NCBI GenBank assembly: GCA_023480665.1 | Contig: JAMCWR010000053.1 | Location: forward strand, 1-61,978 | DNA length: 61,978 bases | Source: Gammaproteobacteria bacterium | GTDB lineage: Bacteria; Pseudomonadota; Gammaproteobacteria; UBA9339 | Reading direction: 5' to 3' | Shown: in pieces, positions 18,801 through 28,034 of the stretch | How the letters are laid out: each line of letters begins with the position of its first letter | How positions within the stretch are numbered: the stretch's first letter is position 1 | Made by a program: the position numbers and the translations under genes | Notes under the pieces: model-generated | Databases searched by the model: none | What the model was told of the DNA's origin: nothing | The model's input: the letters and a program-made list of their open reading frames with translations, nothing else

Positions 18801-21239
18801 TTAGTCTACGCCATTTGCAGCTAACGCTAGGCTCATATAATCATATCGTTGTTCGTGCTGTTGACTGCCTGTTTGTGATGCGGCAGCTGGAACAAAAACG
18901 CTTGCATTTGCGTCCGAATCCGCATTTCTTGCAGAGCCAGATGTGTTAGCAGATGAAGCGTGTGATGAATGCAATTGTGCAAATGGAGTTACACTTGCGT
19001 TTGCATTAGTTGAAGCTAAAGCAGCCGAAAGCGAACTTGCAGCAAGCGCAGCGGTGGTGCCATGTGATTTACTTCCAGATACGCCAGAAGTCATTTCTCC
19101 TCTCGTTGCAGATCCGGTACCGTGGTGCCCGCCGCGATGTCCTCCTCTTCCAAACCCTGTAAAATGAGCGGCACTTGAAGAAGCGCTATGGGTACCAGTT
19201 GAAATATGTCTTGCCCCATGGTGCGAAGCATGTACTAATGGCTTTGGTTTTTTGTCACTTGGATTGCCACTGCTTCCACTTGCACTGTTACTTGCCGCGC
19301 TCATGGATAAAGATGTAAACGCTGAATTAGCGTTTACATCTGGGAGAAAGGCATCGCTTGATAATAATGGTTGAGTGGTGCTACCAGCAGAAGCTCCTGC
19401 CCATTGCGTTACTTGTTGTGTCGCTTGTTGTTCTGCATGTACTTTCCTGTATGTATCTAATAATACTTCTGTTAGATCAATCGCAAGCCCCGGTTGAATA
19501 TTTCTGTCTATAATGTGGCTTAAAACAGTTGTTACAAAAGTGTTGATATCTTGTTCTTTTTCTGATCGAGTTTGTTCTCTTGCAGGCGCAGCATCTCCAG
19601 ATCTCCATGCACGAATTGTGCTTATAAACCAATCCATTCCAGGTTTTGCAACTCCCATCGATACACCAAGAAGCCCGCCGGCCATTGCTACAGCTTCCCA
19701 AAAATCTACACCATCTTTGCTCAAGAGATACATAGATGCTGCACTTGAAGCAATGGAGCCCATTATCGCCATAGTATCATATCTGTTTATACCATCACTA
19801 GCTAGCTTACTAATACTGTCATTTGCAGTTCCTGCCCATAAACCAGCCCCCCACATTGCGGGGCAGTAATATCGCAGTAAATATTTTATCCATTGATTGT
19901 CGATAAGTAATTTCTCCACAGCTTTCGCTGCGGCAAGCCAATAAAACCCAGACCCGTAAAAGCACAAAGTAACTAATGCAAGAGTTAAACCTAATTTGGC
20001 AAGATCTTTCATTAGTGATGGCTGTTTTGTTAGCGCTAATCTAAATAAATATTTGTAAAAATCAGTTAGATCAGCTCTTATTTGTGGTGTTTGTCCGTTG
20101 CTTACATCAGTAAAAGATGTTTTTAACAAGGAATGTAAAGTGTTTATTTCTTCATCGCTGAGAATCGATAAATTTATTAAGAATATCTGTAGGAATTTTT
20201 CAAGAATGTCACAATTGTCTGCGTAATCATTCGCTGCCTGCATCTGCATAAGAGCAATAGCTCTCATCGCAGTTTCTTCGCCGCAAAAATGATTATGAAA
20301 AACTCGCCAATGTCTAGCTAAACGCTGATAAAGTCTTCCCACTGAATAATGAAAGCCTCCTCGAATGAAAGGTGAAAGAAGTATCCCTGATGAAGCGCCA
20401 TATGCAATTGCAGTTGTATCGCTAAGCCCCAAGGTATCGCTTGCGCAGCTCTGATTCAATTGCAGGATAGGAAGAAAAACCCAAGTACCGGCTTCAAGCC
20501 CTTTGCCAGCAAATTTTAATAATTTTAGCCCAGATGATCCTGGTGCTCTAAATGTTCGCATCGTATCATCCGCACCAAGCTTTCCGTTAAAAAGAAAATA
20601 TGGTATACAAGCGATCCCAGCAAGAGCTCCTGATGCAGCTATTTCAAGAACGTACACAAACCCACTAGCATCTTTAGGGATAAGTAGATATGCAAAAATT
20701 GGCATTGCGACGGCAGTATAAACAGAAGCAGCAACGGCAGCACCCGTCCAAAATTTTTCCCCGCGAGTCAAATCCCGTTCTTTAACTTCAGGTGGGAACA
20801 TTGTTTGATAGATGCCGCCTTCTGTGTCGCTTTCTTTAGCAATTTGATATACGTGACTGGAAAGCAATATTCGGCGTAAATCTTGCGGTACACTCTTCAT
20901 ATCTAAAGCAACATAACTTTGCCCGGTAGATGATGCAACTGAACTTGAGGGTATAGCAGAGTTAGTGTCGAATGGCAGACCAACTGAGTCGGCCGCTGTA
21001 GCATCATCTGTATCTACTTGCACGGCTCCGCTAGGATCAGTTTGAGTATTTGCGTTAGTGTTAGCTTGCAGTAGTGTTGGAAGAAGCTGCGTCCTTGGGG
21101 TGCTGGATGAGAGTTCTGTCCCATTGTCTTCATCTGAATCATCACTTTCTTTTTTGTTGTTAGACATTTGATCAGGAGTGTCTAGATTGCTTGATGAAAG
21201 TAGTTGTTCTGTTGCCTCGCCGCTACTTGGATTGCTCAT
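18801..21239 (-). CDS. Large membrane protein with disordered ends, unknown
   Basis: Not recognised. ATG 21239 is preferred over 21251 because ATGAGG six bases upstream forms the ribosome-binding site, giving 812 aa. The first 120 residues are Ser/Thr/Asp-rich. Hydrophobic segments follow: two near residues 155-215 (AAVAASVYTAVAMPIFAYLL, VLEIAASGALAGIACIPYFLF), one near 435 (LALVTLCFYGSGFYWLAAA) and glycine-rich stretches near 480-545. The last 220 residues are Ser/Ala/His/Gly-rich. The layout (soluble tails, several paired hydrophobic hairpins) resembles secreted membrane-inserting proteins of intracellular bacteria, but no family motif is visible. Confidence 0.7.
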   Translation of the reverse strand: MSNPSSGEATEQLLSSSNLDTPDQMSNNKKESDDSDEDNGTELSSSTPRTQLLPTLLQANTNANTQTDPSGAVQVDTDDATAADSVGLPFDTNSAIPSSSVASSTGQSYVALDMKSVPQDLRRILLSSHVYQIAKESDTEGGIYQTMFPPEVKERDLTRGEKFWTGAAVAASVYTAVAMPIFAYLLIPKDASGFVYVLEIAASGALAGIACIPYFLFNGKLGADDTMRTFRAPGSSGLKLLKFAGKGLEAGTWVFLPILQLNQSCASDTLGLSDTTAIAYGASSGILLSPFIRGGFHYSVGRLYQRLARHWRVFHNHFCGEETAMRAIALMQMQAANDYADNCDILEKFLQIFLINLSILSDEEINTLHSLLKTSFTDVSNGQTPQIRADLTDFYKYLFRLALTKQPSLMKDLAKLGLTLALVTLCFYGSGFYWLAAAKAVEKLLIDNQWIKYLLRYYCPAMWGAGLWAGTANDSISKLASDGINRYDTMAIMGSIASSAASMYLLSKDGVDFWEAVAMAGGLLGVSMGVAKPGMDWFISTIRAWRSGDAAPAREQTRSEKEQDINTFVTTVLSHIIDRNIQPGLAIDLTEVLLDTYRKVHAEQQATQQVTQWAGASAGSTTQPLLSSDAFLPDVNANSAFTSLSMSAASNSASGSSGNPSDKKPKPLVHASHHGARHISTGTHSASSSAAHFTGFGRGGHRGGHHGTGSATRGEMTSGVSGSKSHGTTAALAASSLSAALASTNANASVTPFAQLHSSHASSANTSGSARNADSDANASVFVPAAASQTGSQQHEQRYDYMSLALAANGVD

Positions 21240-21411
21240 AAGTAACCTCATTATTATTTTAGAGTTGTTATAGTATTTTTATTTATTGCAAAACAAAATT
21301 AGTTAAAAAGTTGTCATGCAACATTAAGATTTATAATAGCACAGGATAAAAAAGCTGCGAAAATTTTTGTGAATTTTTTTGTTAGAGAGGTTTTTGCAAG
21401 AATTTTTAAGC

Positions 21412-22023
21412 TTATTTTAACCAAATAAGCAGATTTAAGAGATATGGCGCTAAAAAAGCAGTGCCAACTCCAGCGATAAACCCAAACACATGCCCTTCCC
21501 AGGAAACATTTTTTTTCACACTTGGCAATAGCGCAATAAATAATCCGCCAAAATAATAGATGCAGACTCCTGCAACAATAATTGCTTTTGCATTAAATTC
21601 AAAATAACTTTCGGCAAGAAGAAAACCAAAATACCCCATGATCACACTGCTTGCGCCAATATGAATTCCATTTTTGCCAAAGAGCCAAATTAATAAACCG
21701 CTAGAAATAATAATGCAAATAGTAACAAAGAAAAATGCCGTCTGGCCTTGCATGAGAATTAAATCTATAAGCACAAATAGCGGCACAGAATTAAAAAAGA
21801 GATGATTAAAATTACCATGTAGAAATGGGGAGAGAATAATTCCGCGTAATCCTCTAAATGTTCGTGGAATAATACCAAACGCATTTAAGCGATAATCAAC
21901 AAGGAGATTAATGATATGCACAAACCAAACAATGCCGAGCATTTTTAAGGCAAAAAATAGGTTATTTTGCATGCCTGCAATTACTTCAGAAAATGATGTT
22001 GCGATTTTGCTTAGTTCTAACAT
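21412..22023 (-). CDS. Rhomboid-family intramembrane serine protease
   Basis: A 203-aa polytopic protein of the rhomboid fold, which cleaves membrane proteins within the bilayer. The oxyanion motif HGNFNHLFFN is at 69-78, the catalytic serine in HIGASSVI is S125, and the partner histidine in SWEGHVFGFIAG is H178. Six hydrophobic segments are visible, matching the minimal six-helix core. The stop of the glycine-zipper gene is 71 bp upstream on the same strand, and a hairpin lies between them. Substrate unknown. Confidence 0.88.
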   Translation of the reverse strand: MLELSKIATSFSEVIAGMQNNLFFALKMLGIVWFVHIINLLVDYRLNAFGIIPRTFRGLRGIILSPFLHGNFNHLFFNSVPLFVLIDLILMQGQTAFFFVTICIIISSGLLIWLFGKNGIHIGASSVIMGYFGFLLAESYFEFNAKAIIVAGVCIYYFGGLFIALLPSVKKNVSWEGHVFGFIAGVGTAFLAPYLLNLLIWLK

Positions 22024-22041
22024 ATTTGTTGAGAGGTAGGT

Positions 22042-22079
22042 TGGGTCAAATGCGAGCGCGAAAGTTCACGTTTGACCCA
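22042..22079. terminator. Hairpin between glycine-zipper gene and rhomboid gene
   Basis: TGGGTCAAA (22042-22050) pairs perfectly with TTTGACCCA (22071-22079) across a 20-base loop. There is no T-run on the minus strand after the stem, so it may be an mRNA stability element rather than a terminator. A similar GTTGGG...CCCAAC stem ends the gene at 57043. Confidence 0.4.
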
Positions 22080-22094
22080 GCGTTTTTACCGCAA

Positions 22095-22553
22095 TTATTT
22101 TTGCACGTACCATTTATCGCCGCGTTTACACACGATAGTGGTGGCAGTATCAGTTTTGCCATCAACTGTAACTGTAGTTATCGCTTCTTTACAGTCTTCA
22201 CCTTTATCATTTGTGAATTCTTTTGTGGGTGTTACGGTATATTCTTTATTGTCATGCTTCCAAGTGGTTTTTTGGCCAACTTTGTTTTTTGTGGCAGCAC
22301 GCGTTGCGGTTCTGCGGTCATTGCGGGCCATGGATTTACCAATGCTACCCCCGATAAACCCACCAATTAAAGCGCCGCCAAGCACACCGGCAATTTTTGC
22401 ATCGCCATGAAACACTTGGCTGCCAACTACACCACCAATAATTCCGCCAGTGATTGTCCCAGCGTCTTGGCTTGAAAATGCAGATGCAGAATTTGTCAGG
22501 AATAAAAAACTTGCAGCAAAAATTAAAGCAGCAAAAATATTTGTTTTTTTCAT
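22095..22553 (-). CDS. Glycine-zipper (17-kDa surface antigen-like) exported protein
   Basis: From ATG 22553 the protein is 152 aa with a clear signal peptide (MKKTNIFAALIFAASFLF...SASA). Residues about 32-75 are a glycine-zipper hairpin (TGGIIGGVVGS...GGALIGGFIGGSIG) of the Rick_17kDa/2TM type, followed by a soluble domain with two Cys (CKEAI, IVCKRGDKW) that could form a disulfide. The start at 22568 (MENGF) adds five residues before the signal peptide and is less likely. No lipobox cysteine is present, so it is probably periplasmic or outer-membrane associated rather than a lipoprotein. Confidence 0.75.
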   Translation of the reverse strand: MKKTNIFAALIFAASFLFLTNSASAFSSQDAGTITGGIIGGVVGSQVFHGDAKIAGVLGGALIGGFIGGSIGKSMARNDRRTATRAATKNKVGQKTTWKHDNKEYTVTPTKEFTNDKGEDCKEAITTVTVDGKTDTATTIVCKRGDKWYVQK

Positions 22554-22632
22554 AAATCCATTCTCCATGAAAGTTGGTTTGGGTTTTGAGTGTTACATTT
22601 TACCGCTACCCAAGGAATTAGGCTATGTTAAT

Positions 22633-25116
22633 TTACGTAGAGCGAAAAGCAACGATTGGTTGTCTTGACCCTGACTCTGTCACCACATTTTCATCTTCTT
22701 CTTTAATATCTGTTTCCCGCGTATAAAATTTACCAGATTTATGCGATTGATGATACATTGCTGCACTTGATAATGGCGCGCAACTTTGCATTTCTATTGC
22801 GACAGATGAACTAGGCGTATGTTTTAATTCATAAAGGGAGTTAGATACACTAGAGTTTGGTAATCTTGCTTGTGGCACCGCAGGTTGAGCGTTTCTAATA
22901 AGCGCATTTTTTAATGCTTTCATGTTCTGATCACAAACTTGGGATAGTTGTTGCAAGAGCTGCACTGTATATGTAGGAAAGTCGGAGCAACAACAAAAAA
23001 CACCCATAATGTCATAAAAAACAGTCATACGCCGGTGATCTTTTAGTAATTTGTTTTCAGATGAAGATTTTATTTTTTCTAAAAGTTTTGTCGCGGGGTC
23101 ATTTGGGCTACGACTCACAACGCCGCTTGTTAAAAAACTTGTTGCAAAAGTAGTCATTTTACCAATTATTTCTAGCAAGTATTTTTTTAATACTATTGCA
23201 GCAATTGGGTCGTCCCCCCACCATCTTGTATTCAAACTATCAACTTGTGCTACAAGTTTATTTATGCATTCGCATAAAGCATCATTAAAAAATATACTAC
23301 ATAGTTTTAAAAAGTTTTCTTGGATGCCTTCTGCAATCTGTTTTGTTTCTTCCTTATTTTCTTTCGCAAAACTTTGTGCAATTGACTCAAGCATTTCATG
23401 TTTTACTTGTGCAATAAGATGAGAAAGTTTAGCATCTATTGGTGTAATCAGGTTATCATTGCGAAAACGTTGTGCGCTTGAAACTCTTCTAAGCCTAGCA
23501 TCAACCCGGTTTATTTTTCTTGGCGATATTAATTTTCGGGCGCTTTGTTCAAGACCTACAAGAAGATCTATTTCACTTTTGCATGCAGCGGAAAAATTTT
23601 CACATGCAGCGTTAAAATCAATCGCTACTGGGGCCTCTCTTTTTACTTCCGATGATATTGCCAAAGCTATGCCGCTGCCATTACTACTTGTTGATAATGG
23701 TGCGGAAGAATTGCTGATACTTAATCTTCTGTGCGCAGTTCGGGCATAATAATTTCTTTTAAGTTTTGCTAACATATCGTACATTTTTTGTCGTATTACT
23801 ACTTTTTCAAAAGCCAATACTTCAATGCACTCTGCTGGGATTGAATCTAAAAGTGTGTCTCTGATTTTAGGCAGGAGCATAATTGCGTGATAAAAATCGA
23901 AGTCGCGCTCAGAATTTCTTTCTGATAAAAAAAGCCCACGTAAGTGTTTAAATGCTTTGTCAAAATATGTGCCTTCAGAATATTTTGTTTCATCATCAGG
24001 AGTTTGACCGCTTGTGACAACGTCTGCTTGAATAAATTTAATTGCCTGATGATAATTACAATCGGCTGTAATTTCAGGTATTTTGAAGTCGCCTATCTGA
24101 CAGAATTTTTGTTCATTAATAGAATATAAAGGTGGGTTGTCATGATACAAAGTGTCATCTATCAAACAAAGTCTTGCTGCATTTTGCGAGGTTATACGCC
24201 AACCAAGCATTTCTAATAAAATACACATGAGAATTTTTTTATTATTACAAGAAACATACCCCGCTGTTGACCCATTTAAAACAATTTCTCTGAATGCTGC
24301 CCCATTTTGTTTATCTTGTAACAATGCTACTGCTTCATCGACGTTACTTAAATGTATTTGTAGCGGAGTGTTGCTACTATTAAAAAAACTGTAGGCATTA
24401 AGCGCATCAGGGTAATCTGCGCTTTTGCGGTCCAGCATGAGAATTGTTTTGGCAGACTTTTCTTCTTTCGAACTAGGTGTGGGCTGAGAATTTGCAGGTT
24501 GGGGATGTAATAAGTCATAACCTTCTAAGAAAACTTTTGAGCAATCAGCGTTTCCATTTTCGAGTATATATCTTCTAACATAATCATTAGTACGGTTTAC
24601 AAAAGTGATAAATTTATTGCTGGTGTCATCTCTGAACCTGCCTAAAACTTCTTCAGGTGTTCCACACATTTCTACAAGCTTCCATTGCAGCTCTTCAAGC
24701 TCAGCTTCATTTTGTAGGCGACCTAAGATATCATTAGGCTCAACCATACCCGTGGTCATAATCACAAGGCGAACGCCAAACTGATAGGCTTGTTTTATTA
24801 GCCCACATATGCGTTTTTTTGCCAGCCAATATGTTCGACCATTTGCATCAATTGGATATCGCTCAAGATCAAGGTCATACTTTTTTTGTTCTTCTATTGT
24901 TGGTTCTCTGATGTGATCTGATTGCTGGTTTGGGTTATAGTGTGTGCATCTTACAAGAAGGGTTTTGTCAATGTCATAAGTTATTACATAAGGGATATTC
25001 TCACTTGAGCCATCGTCTTCATCAATACGAAAGCTATTTCTAACAGCTTGCATTAATTTTAAATCAAGAGCGTTTTGAGTTTTTTGATTTATTGCTATTA
25101 GATTTTGCGGTAGCAT
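22633..25116 (-). CDS. HAD-like giant protein, paralogue A
   Basis: An 827-aa protein whose first 400 residues carry HAD-hydrolase motifs: D48-x-D50-K-T-L (motif I, nucleophile and acid), VIMTTGM (T121 or T122, motif II), K293/K294 in NNKKI (motif III) and CLIDDTLY (D320-D321, motif IV). A large insertion separates motifs II and III. The C-terminal 400 residues are helical, with a Ser-rich hinge near 470-490. Its neighbour at 25170-27380 aligns throughout (for example GLFLSERNSERDFDFYHAI against YLFLSENNSELDRDFYNAI). Substrate unknown; the size and low-complexity tails suggest an exported effector, which is inference. Confidence 0.75.
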   Translation of the reverse strand: MLPQNLIAINQKTQNALDLKLMQAVRNSFRIDEDDGSSENIPYVITYDIDKTLLVRCTHYNPNQQSDHIREPTIEEQKKYDLDLERYPIDANGRTYWLAKKRICGLIKQAYQFGVRLVIMTTGMVEPNDILGRLQNEAELEELQWKLVEMCGTPEEVLGRFRDDTSNKFITFVNRTNDYVRRYILENGNADCSKVFLEGYDLLHPQPANSQPTPSSKEEKSAKTILMLDRKSADYPDALNAYSFFNSSNTPLQIHLSNVDEAVALLQDKQNGAAFREIVLNGSTAGYVSCNNKKILMCILLEMLGWRITSQNAARLCLIDDTLYHDNPPLYSINEQKFCQIGDFKIPEITADCNYHQAIKFIQADVVTSGQTPDDETKYSEGTYFDKAFKHLRGLFLSERNSERDFDFYHAIMLLPKIRDTLLDSIPAECIEVLAFEKVVIRQKMYDMLAKLKRNYYARTAHRRLSISNSSAPLSTSSNGSGIALAISSEVKREAPVAIDFNAACENFSAACKSEIDLLVGLEQSARKLISPRKINRVDARLRRVSSAQRFRNDNLITPIDAKLSHLIAQVKHEMLESIAQSFAKENKEETKQIAEGIQENFLKLCSIFFNDALCECINKLVAQVDSLNTRWWGDDPIAAIVLKKYLLEIIGKMTTFATSFLTSGVVSRSPNDPATKLLEKIKSSSENKLLKDHRRMTVFYDIMGVFCCCSDFPTYTVQLLQQLSQVCDQNMKALKNALIRNAQPAVPQARLPNSSVSNSLYELKHTPSSSVAIEMQSCAPLSSAAMYHQSHKSGKFYTRETDIKEEDENVVTESGSRQPIVAFRST

Positions 25117-25169
25117 ATGTTGTCTTTAGTTGTTTTTTTATTGTTATTGCTGTGTTGTTTCATAAGACA

Positions 25170-27380
25170 TTACCAACTGTAGTTTGCTTGTGGTACATGC
25201 TCATCATCAGCTAAATCTGCAACTGTAACAGAATTCCTCATTATTGAGTGTTCACATTCTAAGGGTTTTTCTCTTCTCACATATCCTCTTGGTCCGCATT
25301 CTTTCATTTCAGGCCGAACAGACGAATTTGGGGTAATTTTTTTATCAGAAGAAGCTGAGGCTGAGGCCGAAACTGATACGCTTGGTTTTGGTATTGCCAC
25401 TACTTGATATAAAGCCTCGATGTTTTGAGCCGGAGCCCTTCTTAATGCTTTTATATTAGTATCGCAAATTGTGTAAAGTTGTCTCAGAAGCTTAACTGAT
25501 AAGGGTGGAAAGTCATAGAGACAACCAAAACAAGATTGCATGAGTCCAGATAATGAAACTGAATGCCGGCGCTTTTTTAAAGTACTGTCTCTTGATGATT
25601 CTTTTATTATTGTTAAAAGATCAGCAGCAGAAGCATTCTCGGCGTCTCTTAAAAAACTTACTGCAAAAGTTGTCATTTCATCAATAATTTCTTTCAGGCA
25701 ATCTTGTAGCGTTCTTGCGGCATTTTCATCGCGCCCAAAGTACCTTGCTTTTAAGCTATAAATTTGTTTTGTTATATCACAAATACATGTGCATAATTCA
25801 TCATTAAAAAAATGATGATATAGTTTATAGAAGTTTTCTTGGGTAGCAAGAGCCGCAGCTTTTGTTGCATCCACAAAGCTATGGGGGATAGAGGAAAGAA
25901 CTTCGCCCCGCATGCGGCAGAAAAGGTTATGTAATGAAATATTTATTGGTTGAATGAATTTTCGAGTAAGGTTTGTATTAACTAGTTTTACTTCTGCAGA
26001 ATCTACTAGCCCTCTAGCATATTGTTCGCGAGCAACCAAATCATTTATTTGGGTTTGGCATTCTGTGCGTAGGATTTCGCATTCAGCGCAAAAATTTTCT
26101 GCTTGAGGCGCCACCGCTTTTAGTTCGGTCATGATCAGGTTAGCGCTACCACTGCTAATCGGTCTAGCAATAAAATCACTCTGACTGCTTGTAGATGATA
26201 CGGCCAAAGATGGGCCAGAACTTAACCGATTATCTCCATGTGCTTTGGCAGCATAATAACGTTCTTTTATTTCCGCCATTTTTGCAGTTAATTTTGTATA
26301 GATAATATAGTGTACGTGAAAGCGTGTGTTAATGTATTCATTTGGTATTGTAGCTAAAAGCTCGTCGCACATTTTGCTTAATGTTTCTATTGCGTTATAA
26401 AAATCTCTATCAAGTTCAGAATTATTTTCTGACAAAAAAAGATATTGTAAAAATTTGTCAGCCTCATCTATATAGGTGTGGTTAGGGTGGTATGTTGTGG
26501 TTTTAGCTTCACGATCATAAGTTACCATATCAGCGTGAATAGTTCTGATGTATTTATAATAATTACAATTGAAACTATCTAGTTGCTCCCATTTGTCATC
26601 TATAAGACCGATTTTTCCTGTATTGCTTGAATCTATAGGTATGCCTTGAACAACTGTGAGATAGTCACAAATTATAGGTTTTTTATTATTAGTGGTAACT
26701 GTTCCTAATTTAGTTTCATTCAATAATCTTTGAGTAAAGATCTGTCTTTCTGCCTCAATTTTACCATCTACTTTATTATCTTTGGTTTCTGCAAGCAACA
26801 TTTTTGCTCTTTCTTCAAGCGCTTGTAATTCTGGATGAATTGAAAAAAATTCATCTAAAAAACACGCAGCATATTTTTCTTCTCTTAAAAGCCGTCTTCT
26901 AAATTCTTCGTTTTGTCTGTTTATAACGATAAAATTTCTTTCGTTTTCTTTGTTTAAAAGTTTTCTATGCAATTCTTCAAGGGCTGGATCTTCAAGGCGC
27001 TCTAAAACTTCTTTTCTACTGATGACGCCTTGGGTAACAAAAAATACAGGCACGCCTAAACGGTGGGCTTTTAAAATTAATTTACATATTCTCTTTTTTT
27101 CATAAAAAACAGTTGGGCCCCATGCTTTATCATCATGGTCATATCTTGTATGTGTTGGGTCCCACCTTTTATCGATTGGGTTTAATTCTACTGTGATGTT
27201 GCAACTCTTTTGTTCGTCGGGGGTAGGTATGCGAAGGGGACAAGATGAAATATGCCTGGACCACAAAGTTAAATCAATATCAAAACAGAGCCTACCGGCA
27301 CAGATTTCTTGCTCGGGCCGATAAAATTCATGCAATAAGTTTGAACTTAGAGCTGCTGCTTGCGCATTTTGTGTGCTCAT
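25170..27380 (-). CDS. HAD-like giant protein, paralogue B
   Basis: A 736-aa paralogue of the 22633-25116 product and probably co-transcribed with it (53 bp apart). HAD motifs: LCFDIDLTLW (D34, D36), FFVTQGV (T116), NNKKPI (K233/K234) and GLIDDKWE (D261-D262). Shared features downstream include the YLFLSENNSELDRDFYNAI block and a helical C-terminal half containing a Ser/Ala stretch. All four catalytic motifs are intact, so phosphatase or phosphotransferase chemistry is plausible. The pair arose by tandem duplication and has since diverged considerably. No named family is recognised. Confidence 0.75.
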   Translation of the reverse strand: MSTQNAQAAALSSNLLHEFYRPEQEICAGRLCFDIDLTLWSRHISSCPLRIPTPDEQKSCNITVELNPIDKRWDPTHTRYDHDDKAWGPTVFYEKKRICKLILKAHRLGVPVFFVTQGVISRKEVLERLEDPALEELHRKLLNKENERNFIVINRQNEEFRRRLLREEKYAACFLDEFFSIHPELQALEERAKMLLAETKDNKVDGKIEAERQIFTQRLLNETKLGTVTTNNKKPIICDYLTVVQGIPIDSSNTGKIGLIDDKWEQLDSFNCNYYKYIRTIHADMVTYDREAKTTTYHPNHTYIDEADKFLQYLFLSENNSELDRDFYNAIETLSKMCDELLATIPNEYINTRFHVHYIIYTKLTAKMAEIKERYYAAKAHGDNRLSSGPSLAVSSTSSQSDFIARPISSGSANLIMTELKAVAPQAENFCAECEILRTECQTQINDLVAREQYARGLVDSAEVKLVNTNLTRKFIQPINISLHNLFCRMRGEVLSSIPHSFVDATKAAALATQENFYKLYHHFFNDELCTCICDITKQIYSLKARYFGRDENAARTLQDCLKEIIDEMTTFAVSFLRDAENASAADLLTIIKESSRDSTLKKRRHSVSLSGLMQSCFGCLYDFPPLSVKLLRQLYTICDTNIKALRRAPAQNIEALYQVVAIPKPSVSVSASASASSDKKITPNSSVRPEMKECGPRGYVRREKPLECEHSIMRNSVTVADLADDEHVPQANYSW

Positions 27381-27590
27381 GTATTTGTTATTTTTATTGT
27401 TATTATTATTGTTTTAACAAAATACAAATTTTTTTATATTATTTTTTTATATTGTTATATAGATGATTATAGCTTGTTTTGGTGGTTCAACCAGAGAATT
27501 GAACGCTTTTCTTGTGCTCTTAATGTTTCCTTAATGTGCAAAAGCCTGCCGCTCCTACAGAGCTTGGGTTTGTGCGTTCCGATAATATTT
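27381..27590. other. Gene-free AT-rich spacer
   Basis: About 210 bp upstream of the HAD-like pair and downstream of pyrI. It is very T/A-rich near 27390-27470. I see no gene, clear terminator or repeat in it. Confidence 0.4.
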
Positions 27591-28034
27591 TTAAATTTTA
27601 ATTTCTTTTTCTTCGAACACGCGTTCGCAATAGTAGCAACGTAATTTTACTGGCTTACGCGATTCAACCAAAAATTTTGTTTTGATTTTTTCTAAGACTG
27701 TAGCACAACCTGAATTTGGGCAATCAAGTAAATTTTCAATTTTATCCGGAATGGCGATAGTGAATTTTTTGATCACATCAAAATTGCTAATAATATTTAC
27801 CGTAGCTTCGTGAGCCACAATGGCGATGCGGTCGATTTCAGCTTGCGTGAGCACTCTACCCTCAAATTTTAAAATATCTTTGCGTTTCGCAGTTTTGCTG
27901 CCAAAATTAACACCAACTGTGACCACATCTGTTGGTTTTGGTTCGATTACTGCTAAAACTTTTAATGCTTTACCCGCTGGAATATGATCGATAACTGTGC
28001 CGTTATTAATTGCGTCTACTTTTAACTGTTTCAT
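27591..28034 (-). CDS. pyrI: Aspartate carbamoyltransferase regulatory subunit
   Basis: PyrI pairs with PyrB to form the class B aspartate transcarbamoylase that is allosterically controlled by nucleotides. The 147-aa product has the allosteric-domain start VDAINNGTVIDHIPAGKALKVL and the C-terminal zinc site C-PNSG-C...C-YY-C typical of PyrI. It overlaps pyrB by four bases (ATGA type), so subunits are translationally coupled. PyrI occurs in gammaproteobacteria and archaea, so it does not by itself settle the operon's origin. Confidence 0.93.
   Translation of the reverse strand: MKQLKVDAINNGTVIDHIPAGKALKVLAVIEPKPTDVVTVGVNFGSKTAKRKDILKFEGRVLTQAEIDRIAIVAHEATVNIISNFDVIKKFTIAIPDKIENLLDCPNSGCATVLEKIKTKFLVESRKPVKLRCYYCERVFEEKEIKI

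Noticed and set aside
27480..27575. tRNA-like gene
   Set aside because: GGTTCAA-type strings appear but no acceptor stem or cloverleaf pairing can be built. No tRNA or rRNA was found elsewhere in the window either.
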